Below, piece by piece: positions 45,045 through 53,576 of a DNA stretch of 64,000 bases (position 1 is its first letter; each line of letters begins with the position of its first letter). A program made the position numbers and the translations under genes. This stretch comes from Flavobacterium potami (GTDB lineage: Bacteria > Bacteroidota > Bacteroidia > Flavobacteriales > Flavobacteriaceae). The DNA lies in contig NZ_JAINUY010000002.1 of assembly GCF_020026915.1 (NCBI RefSeq), positions 620,001 through 684,000 of the forward strand, written 5' to 3'. The notes under the pieces are model-generated. The model was not told where the DNA came from. It did no database searches and saw only the letters and a list, made by a program, of their open reading frames with translations.

Positions 45045-45839
45045 ATGAAAAAAATAGTATCGCTATTAATTGTTGTAACTCTTTTTTGCTCATGTGGAGA
45101 ATATCAAAAAGCGTTGAAAAATGAAGATGTTGCAGCAAAATTTGAAATGGCAACAAAAATGTATGATGCCGGTAAATATTCAAAAGCGATTCGTCTTTTT
45201 GAACAATTAGCAACATCTTACCGAGGAAAACCTCAGGCAGAAAAGCTTTTTTACATGTTTTCACAATCGTATTACAAAACGAAACAATACTATTTAGCAG
45301 GTTATCAGTTTGAAGCTTTTGTTTCTGGTTATCCAAGAAGTGAAAAAGTTCAGGAAGCTGCTTTTTTAGGAGCTTACAGCTATTCAAAATTGGCACCTGT
45401 TTATAGTTTAGATCAAACAGATACTGTAAAAGCATTAGATAAATTACAGGCTTTTATCGATAATTATCCAAATTCAGAATACATTGCGCAGGCAAACGAG
45501 ACGGTGCAGAAGCTGAATGGTAAATTAGAGAAAAAAGCATACGAAAATGCTAAAGGATATAATACGATTTCAGATTACAAATCAGCTTTGATTGCTTTTG
45601 ATAATTTTATCGCTGATTTTCCTGGAACACCTTTTAAAGAAGATGCGTTGTTTTATAAATATGACTCAGCATATCAATTGGCAATTAATAGTGTGCCTTC
45701 AAAAATGGAAGAACGTTTAAATGTTGCCAAAGTAGCTTACAATAACTTAATTAAGTTTAAAAGCGATACAAAATACAAGGTTAAAGCAGACGAGATGTAT
45801 GCTAGAGTTGAAACAGATTTACAAAAATTTACTAAATAA
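45045..45839 (+). CDS. bamD: Outer-membrane assembly lipoprotein BamD
   Basis: 264 residues with lipoprotein signal VVTLFCSC (Cys17). TPR repeats follow: AKFEMATKMYDAGKYSKAIRLFEQL, KLFYMFSQSYYKTKQYYLAGYQFEAFV, and ALIAFDNFIADFPGTPFKEDALF. The YPRSEKVQEAAFLGAYSYSKL segment fits the BamD signature. It supports BamA in inserting beta-barrels into the outer membrane. First gene of a long essential-gene run. Confidence 0.95.
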   Translation: MKKIVSLLIVVTLFCSCGEYQKALKNEDVAAKFEMATKMYDAGKYSKAIRLFEQLATSYRGKPQAEKLFYMFSQSYYKTKQYYLAGYQFEAFVSGYPRSEKVQEAAFLGAYSYSKLAPVYSLDQTDTVKALDKLQAFIDNYPNSEYIAQANETVQKLNGKLEKKAYENAKGYNTISDYKSALIAFDNFIADFPGTPFKEDALFYKYDSAYQLAINSVPSKMEERLNVAKVAYNNLIKFKSDTKYKVKADEMYARVETDLQKFTK

Positions 45840-45847
45840 ATAAAGTC

Positions 45848-46165
45848 ATGGATTTAAAAAAGACGAATGCTCCTGTTAACACAATAACTTACAATAAAAC
45901 AGTTATTGAAGAGCCAACAGGAAATGTGTATGAGGCAATTACCATTATGGCTAAAAGAGCAAACCAAATTAACTCTGAGATTAAAAAAGAATTGACAGAG
46001 AAATTGGAAGAGTTTGCTACTTATAATGATAGTCTTGAGGAAGTTTTTGAAAATAAAGAACAGATCGAAGTTTCTAAATTTTACGAAAAATTACCAAAAC
46101 CACACGCTTTAGCCGTTCAAGAATGGTTAGACGGAAAAACTTACCACAGAGGTTCAAACAAATAA
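45848..46165 (+). CDS. rpoZ: RNA polymerase omega subunit, Bacteroidota type
   Basis: 105 residues. The omega core NVYEAITIMAKRANQINSEIKKELTEKLEEF read in segments is present, with the longer C-terminal part typical of Bacteroidota (KFYEKLPKPHALAVQEWLDGKTYHR). It aids assembly of beta' into RNA polymerase. 8 bp after bamD and 9 bp before coaBC. Confidence 0.93.
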   Translation: MDLKKTNAPVNTITYNKTVIEEPTGNVYEAITIMAKRANQINSEIKKELTEKLEEFATYNDSLEEVFENKEQIEVSKFYEKLPKPHALAVQEWLDGKTYHRGSNK

Positions 46166-46174
46166 TACAGTACA

Positions 46175-47389
46175 ATGTCAGTTTTAAACGGGAAGAAAAT
46201 TTTACTGGGTGTTTCCGGTGGAATTGCAGCCTATAAAACAGCCTCATTAGTACGACTTTTTATAAAAGCAGGTGCACATGTCCAAGTGATCATGACACCT
46301 GCTTCTAAGGATTTTGTAACCCCACTTACGTTATCTACCTTATCTAAAAATCCAGTACATTCCAGCTTTTTTAATCAGGACGATCAAGATGAAGTTTGGA
46401 ACAATCATGTTGAATTAGGTCTTTGGGCCGATTTAATGTTGATTGCACCTGCTACAGCCAATACTTTGTCTAAAATGGCTACAGGAAACTGTGATAATCT
46501 TCTAATTGCGGCCTATTTATCTGCTAAATGTCCAGTCTATTTTGCACCTGCAATGGATTTGGATATGTACAAACATCCTTCAACTTTATCAAGTTTTGCT
46601 GCTCTTAAACAGTTCGGAAATACTATGATTCCTGCTGAAAATGGAGAATTGGCAAGTGGCTTATCTGGCGAAGGGAGAATGGCTGAACCAGAAAATATTG
46701 TAGCATTTTTAGAAGCTGATTTAGAAAGTAAATTGCCTCTAAAAGGAAAAAAAATATTAGTTACTGCCGGACCAACATACGAAGCTATAGATCCTGTACG
46801 TTTTATAGGAAATCATTCTTCTGGAAAAATGGGGTTTGATATTGCTAATGAAGCAGCTAATTTGGGTGCAGAGGTTTTTTTAATCGCTGGCCCGACGCAT
46901 TATAAAGTTAAAAATGCTTTGGTTAAAGTGATAGATGTAGTTTCTGCTCAGGAAATGTATGACGCTTGCCATTTGTATTTTAACGAAGTTGATGCAGCGA
47001 TTGCTGCGGCTGCTGTTGCAGATTATAAACCTAAATTTGTTGCAGATCAGAAGATTAAAAAAAATGCAGCTGAATTTTCGATTGAGCTTGAAAAGACAAA
47101 AGATATATTGTCTTCATTGGGTTTAATCAAAAAAAATCAGTTTCTGATTGGATTTGCATTAGAAACTGAAAATGAAATTGAAAATGCTAAGTTGAAAATT
47201 CAGAAAAAAAACTTAGATTTGATTGTTTTAAATTCCTTACAAGATAAGGGAGCCGGTTTTAAAAAAGAAACCAATAAAGTAACCTTTATTGATAAGAATT
47301 TTGAAATCGAGCCAATGGAATTAAAATCAAAAGAATCTGTGGCGGCTGATATTTTGAATAAAGTTATGGAGCATTTTTCAAAATCATAA
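46175..47389 (+). CDS. coaBC: Bifunctional phosphopantothenoylcysteine decarboxylase / synthase
   Basis: 404 residues. N-terminal CoaC flavin domain: KILLGVSGGIAAYKTASLVR, NHVELGLWADLMLIAPATANT, FAPAMDLDMY. C-terminal CoaB synthase domain from about 190: ILVTAGPTYEAIDPVRFIGNHSSGKMG, AAAAVADYKP, and the tail SLQDKGAGFKKETNKVTFID. Catalyses two steps of coenzyme A synthesis. A second coenzyme A gene, coaE, lies at 52921. Confidence 0.97.
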   Translation: MSVLNGKKILLGVSGGIAAYKTASLVRLFIKAGAHVQVIMTPASKDFVTPLTLSTLSKNPVHSSFFNQDDQDEVWNNHVELGLWADLMLIAPATANTLSKMATGNCDNLLIAAYLSAKCPVYFAPAMDLDMYKHPSTLSSFAALKQFGNTMIPAENGELASGLSGEGRMAEPENIVAFLEADLESKLPLKGKKILVTAGPTYEAIDPVRFIGNHSSGKMGFDIANEAANLGAEVFLIAGPTHYKVKNALVKVIDVVSAQEMYDACHLYFNEVDAAIAAAAVADYKPKFVADQKIKKNAAEFSIELEKTKDILSSLGLIKKNQFLIGFALETENEIENAKLKIQKKNLDLIVLNSLQDKGAGFKKETNKVTFIDKNFEIEPMELKSKESVAADILNKVMEHFSKS

Positions 47390-47450
47390 ATTAAAGTATA
47401 CGCCGAAAACATAAGTCGAAATGATTTGTGTTATAAAATTAAATATTTAG

Positions 47451-48341
47451 ATGATGATGAATAAGATAGTTACGCTATTGGTTTTTTTATGCTTTGGTTT
47501 TGTGCAAGGGCAACAGCTAAACTGTACAGTGACTATTAATACAGAGCGACTTACAAATCCGAATAATCAGGTTTTTAAGACGCTTCAGACTTCTCTTTCT
47601 GAGTTTGTAAACAAAACAGATTGGACAGGTTCGACTTTGAAACAAAACGAAAGGATAAACTGTTCGATGTATATTACTTTGTCATCTAATAGTTCCGATC
47701 AATTTACAGGAACCATTCAAGTACAATCTTCTCGATTGATTTTTAATTCAACCTATTCTTCTCCAATCTTAAATTATAATGACAAAGATTTTAATTTTAG
47801 ATATACGGAGTATGAACCTTTGTTGTTTAATCCAAGTACTTACGATTCTAACTTAGTTTCTGTAATATCCTTTTATTGTTACATGATTTTGGGTATGGAT
47901 GCTGATAGTTTTCAGATGGGAGCAGGAAATCCTTATTTTCAGACAGCACAAAATATCGCAAGTGTAGCGCAACAAGGAGGTTTTAAAGGTTGGAGTCAGG
48001 CAGACGGAATCCAGAATCGTTATTTTTTGATTAATGATATGATTGCGCCAACTTACAGTGATTTGCGCCAGACTATGTATGCTTATCATACAGGTATGGA
48101 CGGGATGACTTTAGATTTGAAAGCTTCAAAAGAAAAAATAAAATCAGCCCTTATGCTTATTGGTAAATTAAATTCGGTTAAGCCAAATGCTTTTATAACA
48201 CGGGTTTTCTTTGATGCAAAATCAGATGAAATTGTTTCTGTTTTTTCTGGTGGCCCAAGTATTACCGTAACCGATTTAACCGATGTATTGAACAAAGTAT
48301 CGCCGTTAAATTCTACTAAATGGTCTCAGATTAAATATTAA
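47451..48341 (+). CDS. porD: T9SS protein PorD (DUF4835)
   Basis: 296 residues with a signal peptide (LLVFLCFGFVQG-QQ). DUF4835 features: LNCTVTINTERLTN at the N-terminus, FVNKTDWTG, LLFNPSTYDSNLVSVISFYCYMILGMDADSF, and the end LNKVSPLNSTKWSQIKY. PorD is an accessory protein of type IX secretion in Porphyromonas and Flavobacterium. Three consecutive ATG codons at 47451-47459 make the exact start uncertain by two residues. It lies between coaBC and recN. Confidence 0.93.
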   Translation: MMMNKIVTLLVFLCFGFVQGQQLNCTVTINTERLTNPNNQVFKTLQTSLSEFVNKTDWTGSTLKQNERINCSMYITLSSNSSDQFTGTIQVQSSRLIFNSTYSSPILNYNDKDFNFRYTEYEPLLFNPSTYDSNLVSVISFYCYMILGMDADSFQMGAGNPYFQTAQNIASVAQQGGFKGWSQADGIQNRYFLINDMIAPTYSDLRQTMYAYHTGMDGMTLDLKASKEKIKSALMLIGKLNSVKPNAFITRVFFDAKSDEIVSVFSGGPSITVTDLTDVLNKVSPLNSTKWSQIKY

Positions 48342-48395
48342 TTCTGTTTCGTTAAAAAAAAACTTCTTTAATTTTCATTTTTACAAAATTGCCCT

Positions 48396-50048
48396 ATGAT
48401 TACGTCACTGTCAATTAAAAATTATGCTCTTATTGAAAAACTTGCGATAGATTTTTCTAAAGGTTTTTCTATAATTACAGGTGAGACAGGTGCAGGAAAA
48501 TCAATTATTTTAGGTGCAATTGGTCTTGTTTTGGGAAAAAGAGCTGATCTAAGTTCTTTGAAAAATAAAGAAGAAAAATGTATAATTGAGGCGCAATTTG
48601 AAATTGGGAAATACAATCTAAAAGAATTTTTTGAAGCTAATGATCTGGATTATGAAGAGGAAACGATTATTAGAAGAGAGATTTTGCCTTCAGGTAAATC
48701 TCGTGCTTTTATAAATGATAGTCCTGTAAACCTTCAGGAATTGCAGGATTTAAGTTTGTATTTAATTGATATTCATTCACAGCAGCAAACACAGGAATTA
48801 TCGGATGAAAATGTTCAATTTAAGATTATTGACGCTATCGCAAATAATTCAGAAGTAATTGCTGAATATCAAAAACTCCTTAAATCGTATAAAACAGACA
48901 AAACAAAGTTAAATGCTTTACTTAAAAAACAAAGTGATGCAGGAAAAGAGCAGGAGTATAATACTTTTTTATTGAATGAATTAGTTTCGGCTCAATTAAA
49001 ATCTGGCGAACAGGAGGAGTTGGAGGTAGATTATGAAAAGTTGAATAACGTTGAGATAATTAAAGAGTCTTTAGATAAATCTTTGGCAATTGCAAATGAA
49101 GAACAATTTGGAGTTTTTCATAATTTAAACGAAATTAAAAATGCATTGCAAAAAGTAGCTCCATTTTCTTCAGAGTATCAAAATCTGTTTGAAAGAGTGA
49201 CGAGCTTGACTATTGAATTTGATGATGTCTCTAAAGAATTAGAAAGTTCTTCAGAAAAATTATTGAATGATCCAGCACAATTAGAATTAATAAATCAAAA
49301 ATTACAGTTGATTTATAATTTACAGAAAAAACATCAGGTAACTTCTGTTGATGATCTGCTTCAAATTCAAGCTGATTTAGGGAATAATTTGTTGGAGTTG
49401 GATAATATGGATGAAGAAATAGCTTCATTGTCTAAGATTATTGATGCAAAAGCTTTGGAGCTTGATAATTATGCCGCTCAAATTCATCAAAATAGAATCA
49501 ATGCAATTCCAAAATTATCAGAACAGTTAATTTCGATTTTACAGACTTTAGGGATGCCTAATACTCGTTTTAAAATGGAACTTGTACCGTCTGAAAATTA
49601 TTTTCAAAACGGAAAGGACGAATTACAGTTCTTATTTTCTGCAAACAAAGGGAGCGATTTTGGTCTATTGAAAAAAGTAGCTTCGGGAGGAGAAATGTCT
49701 CGTATTATGTTAGCCGTTAAAGCTATTTTAGCTAAATATTCAAAATTGCCAACTTTGATTTTTGATGAAATTGATACTGGGGTTTCTGGAGAAATAGCAA
49801 TTAGAATGGGAGAGATTATGCGAGAAATGAGTAATACAATGCAAATATTTGCGATAACGCACTTGCCGCAAATTGCAGCAAAGGGAGATTCTCATTTTAA
49901 AGTTTCAAAATCTACTGTTGGAGATGATACACAATCAGAATTAAAACTTTTATCACAAGAAGAAAGGGTTTTGGAAATTGCCCAAATGTTGTCTGGAGCA
50001 AACGTTTCAGATTCAGCTTTGAACCACGCAAAACAATTATTGAATTAA
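48396..50048 (+). CDS. recN: DNA repair protein RecN
   Basis: 550 residues, SMC-like ATPase. Walker A ITGETGAGKSIILGAIGLVLGKRADL (29-36 core), a central coiled coil (about 150-370), signature SGGEMSRIMLAVKAIL and Walker B LPTLIFDEIDTGVSG, with a D-loop/H-loop region FAITHLPQIAAKGD. It acts early in double-strand break repair. Followed after 9 bp by the TPR gene. Confidence 0.97.
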   Translation: MITSLSIKNYALIEKLAIDFSKGFSIITGETGAGKSIILGAIGLVLGKRADLSSLKNKEEKCIIEAQFEIGKYNLKEFFEANDLDYEEETIIRREILPSGKSRAFINDSPVNLQELQDLSLYLIDIHSQQQTQELSDENVQFKIIDAIANNSEVIAEYQKLLKSYKTDKTKLNALLKKQSDAGKEQEYNTFLLNELVSAQLKSGEQEELEVDYEKLNNVEIIKESLDKSLAIANEEQFGVFHNLNEIKNALQKVAPFSSEYQNLFERVTSLTIEFDDVSKELESSSEKLLNDPAQLELINQKLQLIYNLQKKHQVTSVDDLLQIQADLGNNLLELDNMDEEIASLSKIIDAKALELDNYAAQIHQNRINAIPKLSEQLISILQTLGMPNTRFKMELVPSENYFQNGKDELQFLFSANKGSDFGLLKKVASGGEMSRIMLAVKAILAKYSKLPTLIFDEIDTGVSGEIAIRMGEIMREMSNTMQIFAITHLPQIAAKGDSHFKVSKSTVGDDTQSELKLLSQEERVLEIAQMLSGANVSDSALNHAKQLLN

Positions 50049-50057
50049 ATTATAGAA

Positions 50058-50579
50058 ATGGAAAGTTTGAGTTTTTACGAAAATCAATTTATAAAAGCAG
50101 ATGCATTAATTTCTGAAGGTAATTCAGCTGATGCAAAAGAATTATTAGAAGATATTTTATCTCAGTATCCTGATTTTGGAAAAGCCCACAATCATTTGGG
50201 ATGGATTTACTATAATAAATTAAGCGATTACGAAAAAGGAGTTTATCATTACAAATTGTCTATAAAATTTGATCCTAAATATCCTGCACCATATTTAAAC
50301 TACACTTATTTGTTGATAGATTTAGGACGATATGATGAAGCTAAAGAACATATTAAATTTACTTTGGCCAATTTAGAAAATGCAGATAACTCTACTTATA
50401 ACAGTGAATTAGGGAGAATGGCAGAATATGAAGGACACTATTCGCTGGCTTATAATTATTATAAAGAAGCTACCAAAAATGCATTAAACCCAAATTTTAT
50501 TGAGAATATGAATGCTAATATGAAAAGGGTTAAGGATAAAATGTCTATTTTTGAAAAATTAAAACTGAAATTGAAATAA
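50058..50579 (+). CDS. Tetratricopeptide repeat protein
   Basis: 173 residues, no signal peptide, probably cytoplasmic. About four TPR-like helical hairpins: KADALISEGNSADAKELLEDILSQYP, KAHNHLGWIYYNKLSDYEKGVYHYKLSIKFDP, APYLNYTYLLIDLGRYDEAKEHIKFTLANLE and EGHYSLAYNYYKEATKNALNP (read in pieces). A scaffold for a protein partner that I cannot identify. It lies between recN (9 bp) and fabV (21 bp) on the same strand. Confidence 0.85.
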   Translation: MESLSFYENQFIKADALISEGNSADAKELLEDILSQYPDFGKAHNHLGWIYYNKLSDYEKGVYHYKLSIKFDPKYPAPYLNYTYLLIDLGRYDEAKEHIKFTLANLENADNSTYNSELGRMAEYEGHYSLAYNYYKEATKNALNPNFIENMNANMKRVKDKMSIFEKLKLKLK

Positions 50580-50600
50580 TACAAAAAAAATAATTGCAAG

Positions 50601-51791
50601 ATGATTATAGAACCTAGAATGAGAGGATTTATTTGTTTGACTGCCCACCCAACGGGAGCTGAGCAAAATGTAAAAAATCAAATCGAATACGTAAAATCAA
50701 AAGGAGAGATTGCTGGAGCTAAAAAAGTTTTGGTAATTGGAGCTTCTACAGGTTTTGGTTTAGCTTCAAGAATTACTAGTGCTTTTGGTTCTGGTGCAGC
50801 AACAATTGGAGTGTTTTTTGAAAAACCGCCAGTTGAAGGAAAAACCGCTTCTCCAGGATGGTATAATTCTGCAGCATTTGAAAAAGAAGCTCATAAAGCA
50901 GGTTTGTATGCAAAAAGTATCAATGGAGATGCTTTTTCAAACGAAATAAAAAGAGAAACTTTAGATTTAATCAAAGCAGATTTAGGACAAGTTGATCTTG
51001 TAATTTATAGTCTAGCTTCGCCAGTTCGTACAAATCCAAATACAGGTGTAACACACCGTTCAGTTTTAAAACCAATCGGACAAACATTTACAAACAAAAC
51101 AGTTGATTTTCATACTGGAAAGGTTTCAGAAGTTTCAATCGCTCCTGCAAACGAAGAGGATATTGAAAATACAGTTGCTGTTATGGGAGGTGAAGATTGG
51201 GCAATGTGGATCGATGCTTTGAAAGATGAAAATTTATTGGCAGATGGAGCTACAACTGTTGCTTATTCTTACATCGGGCCTTCATTGACAGAAGCAGTTT
51301 ATCGTAAAGGAACTATCGGTCGTGCAAAAGACCATTTAGAAGCTACAGCATTTACTATTTCAGATTCTTTGAAATCTATTGGAGGAAAAGCTTACGTTTC
51401 TGTAAACAAGGCTTTAGTAACTCAAGCAAGTTCTGCAATTCCAGTAATTCCATTATATATTTCTCTTTTGTATAAAATTATGAAAGAAGAAGGAATTCAT
51501 GAAGGTTGTATAGAACAAATTCAGCGTTTATTCCAAGACAGATTATATAATGGTTCTGAGGTTCCTGTAGATGAAAAAGGGAGAATTAGAATTGATGACT
51601 GGGAAATGCGTGAAGATGTTCAGGAAAAAGTGGCAAAACTTTGGTTGGAAGCAACTACAGAAACATTGCCTGAAATTGGTGATCTTGCAGGTTACAGAAG
51701 TGATTTCTTAAATTTATTCGGATTTGAATTTGCGGGTGTTGATTACAATGCAGAGGCAAATGAAGTTGTTGAAATTGAAAGTATCAAATAA
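50601..51791 (+). CDS. fabV: Trans-2-enoyl-CoA/ACP reductase FabV
   Basis: 396 residues, the large FabV/TER type. Opening MIIEPRMRGFICLTAHP, the NADH-binding KKVLVIGASTGFGLASRI, SPGWYNSAAFEKEAHKAGLY, and the catalytic Tyr-x8-Lys in EAVYRKGTIGRAKDHLEATA. Reduces the enoyl double bond in the last step of fatty acid elongation. This enzyme class is intrinsically insensitive to triclosan in studied bacteria. Followed by a terminator. Confidence 0.97.
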   Translation: MIIEPRMRGFICLTAHPTGAEQNVKNQIEYVKSKGEIAGAKKVLVIGASTGFGLASRITSAFGSGAATIGVFFEKPPVEGKTASPGWYNSAAFEKEAHKAGLYAKSINGDAFSNEIKRETLDLIKADLGQVDLVIYSLASPVRTNPNTGVTHRSVLKPIGQTFTNKTVDFHTGKVSEVSIAPANEEDIENTVAVMGGEDWAMWIDALKDENLLADGATTVAYSYIGPSLTEAVYRKGTIGRAKDHLEATAFTISDSLKSIGGKAYVSVNKALVTQASSAIPVIPLYISLLYKIMKEEGIHEGCIEQIQRLFQDRLYNGSEVPVDEKGRIRIDDWEMREDVQEKVAKLWLEATTETLPEIGDLAGYRSDFLNLFGFEFAGVDYNAEANEVVEIESIK

Positions 51792-51814
51792 CATATTTTA
51801 CTACTTGTAAAACA

Positions 51815-51847
51815 AAAAACCATCAATGAAAAGTTGATGGTTTTTTT
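51815..51847 (+). terminator. fabV terminator
   Basis: Stem AAAAACCATCAA / TTGATGGTTTTT around TGAAAAG, continuing in a T run. Ends the run starting at bamD. Confidence 0.9.
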
Positions 51848-51859
51848 GTTAATATACCA

Positions 51860-51867
51860 TATCTTTG
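51860..51867 (+). promoter_or_regulatory. -7 box of the glycosyltransferase-coaE unit
   Basis: TATCTTTG, full consensus, 52 bp before the glycosyltransferase ATG. A TTG at 51834-51836 in the terminator arm is a possible -33 element. Confidence 0.45.
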
Positions 51868-51919
51868 TTAAAATTTTTAATTTAATAAAATATACCCTTT
51901 TAATACCGCGAAGTCTGCT

Positions 51920-52918
51920 ATGATTTTTTCTTTAATTATACCCGTGTATAATCGTCCAGATGAAGTTGATGAGCTTTTGGAAAGTCTCTCAAAATCTGAT
52001 TATAATGAAGCTTTTGAAATTGTTCTTGTTGAAGATGGATCTTCAATACCATGCAGAGATGTGGTGATGAATTATCAAGGGAAATTAAATATCTCCTATT
52101 ATTTTAAAGAAAATTCTGGACCGGGTGATTCCAGAAATTTTGGTATGCAGAGAGCAAGAGGTGATTATTTTATCATTTTTGATTCAGATTGTATTATTCC
52201 GTCTCAATATTTGTCAGAAGTTCGCAAAGAATTGGATGAGAAATACGTGGATTGTTTCGGAGGCCCTGATAAAGCACTTGACAGCTTTTCGGATATTCAA
52301 AAAGCAATCAATTTTGCTATGACTTCATTTCTTACTACTGGAGGAATTAGAGGTGGCTCTGAGAAGATAAATAAGTTTCAGCCTCGTAGTTTCAATATGG
52401 GAATTTCCAGAAAAGCTTTTGAAGCATCAAGAGGTTTTGGTAATATACATCCGGGAGAAGATCCCGACTTATCTATCCGTTTATGGAACTTAGGTTTTGA
52501 AACAAGACTGTTTAAAGAAGCTTATGTGTATCATAAAAGGAGAATTGACTGGGAAAAATTCTCTATTCAGGTCAATAAATTTGGTATAGCAAGGCCGATT
52601 TTAAATAGTTGGTATCCAGAACATAATAAGCTTACTTTCTTCTTTCCAACACTATTTATATTAGGTTTATTATTAGCTTTTTTATTGTTAATTTTCAATA
52701 TTGATATTTTATTACAATTATATTTCGTATATTTCGTTATAATTTTTCTTACAGCGAGTATTCAAAATAAAAGTATCAAAATTGGATATTTATCTGTAAT
52801 AGCAGTTTGGAAACAATTCTATGGTTATGGTACAGGATTTTTAAAATCCTTTGTAAAAGTAATTTTATTAAAGAAAAAACCACAAGAGGCATTTCCACGT
52901 ATGTTTTTTAAGTTGTAG
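51920..52918 (+). CDS. Family 2 glycosyltransferase with membrane tail
   Basis: 332 residues. GT-A fold at the N-terminus: FSLIIPVYNRPDEVDELLESL, IVLVEDGSS, NSGPGDSRNFGM and the DxD-type FDSDCII; the acceptor region includes FNMGISRKAFEASRGFG and HPGEDPDLSIRL. Two hydrophobic spans follow (about 235-285). Likely adds a sugar to a lipid-linked surface glycan; the donor and acceptor cannot be read from sequence. coaE begins 2 bp after its stop. Confidence 0.92.
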   Translation: MIFSLIIPVYNRPDEVDELLESLSKSDYNEAFEIVLVEDGSSIPCRDVVMNYQGKLNISYYFKENSGPGDSRNFGMQRARGDYFIIFDSDCIIPSQYLSEVRKELDEKYVDCFGGPDKALDSFSDIQKAINFAMTSFLTTGGIRGGSEKINKFQPRSFNMGISRKAFEASRGFGNIHPGEDPDLSIRLWNLGFETRLFKEAYVYHKRRIDWEKFSIQVNKFGIARPILNSWYPEHNKLTFFFPTLFILGLLLAFLLLIFNIDILLQLYFVYFVIIFLTASIQNKSIKIGYLSVIAVWKQFYGYGTGFLKSFVKVILLKKKPQEAFPRMFFKL

Positions 52919-52920
52919 TA

Positions 52921-53517
52921 ATGACAAAAGTTATTGGTCTTACAGGAGGAATTGGTAGTGGTAAAACGACCATTGCCAACTATTTTAATGAAATGGGTGT
53001 TCCTGTTTACATAGCCGATGATGGTGCCAAAAGAGTAATGCAGTCAGATGAAATTCTTAAAGAAGTAAAGTATGTTTTTGGCAAGGACATTTTTGATGAA
53101 GAAGTTTTAAATAGAGCAAAATTAGCTCAGATAGTTTTTAATGATAAAGAACAATTAGCAAAATTAAATGCAATTGTACATCCCGGTGTAAAAAGAGATT
53201 TTGAATTGTGGATGAAGGATTATAAAAATTATGATTACGTAATTTATGAAGCTGCTATATTATTTGAAAGCGGGCGTTATAAAGAATGTGATGTAATTAT
53301 AACAGTTACAGCTCCTGAAGAAGTTAGGATTGAAAGAGTTATTGAAAGGGATAAAACTACAAGAGAACAAGTTTTAAGCAGAATGAAAATGCAGTGGAAT
53401 GACGAAAAACGAATTTCTATGAGCAATTTCGTGATTAATAACAATAATCTTAAAATTGCTAAGGAAGAAGTTGTTAAAATTCTTAAAATTTTAAATATAA
53501 AACAAAATCAGTCTTAA
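52921..53517 (+). CDS. coaE: Dephospho-CoA kinase
   Basis: 198 residues. P-loop VIGLTGGIGSGKTTIA (Walker A 9-16), then VPVYIADDGAKRVM, IVHPGVKRDFELWM and YVIYEAAILFESGRYKECDVIITV, all in CoaE order. Catalyses the last step of coenzyme A synthesis. Second gene of the glycosyltransferase-coaE unit; 59 bp before the sensor kinase gene. Confidence 0.97.
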   Translation: MTKVIGLTGGIGSGKTTIANYFNEMGVPVYIADDGAKRVMQSDEILKEVKYVFGKDIFDEEVLNRAKLAQIVFNDKEQLAKLNAIVHPGVKRDFELWMKDYKNYDYVIYEAAILFESGRYKECDVIITVTAPEEVRIERVIERDKTTREQVLSRMKMQWNDEKRISMSNFVINNNNLKIAKEEVVKILKILNIKQNQS

Positions 53518-53563
53518 ATGTTAATATTTGGTTAATGTATTATTTAGTATATTGTTAAAATAT

Positions 53564-53571
53564 TAATTTTG
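53564..53571 (+). promoter_or_regulatory. -7 box of the two-component system
   Basis: TAATTTTG, full consensus, only 5 bp before the kinase ATG, so the transcript would be nearly leaderless. The -33 region is unclear. Confidence 0.45.
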
Positions 53572-53576
53572 TTTCG

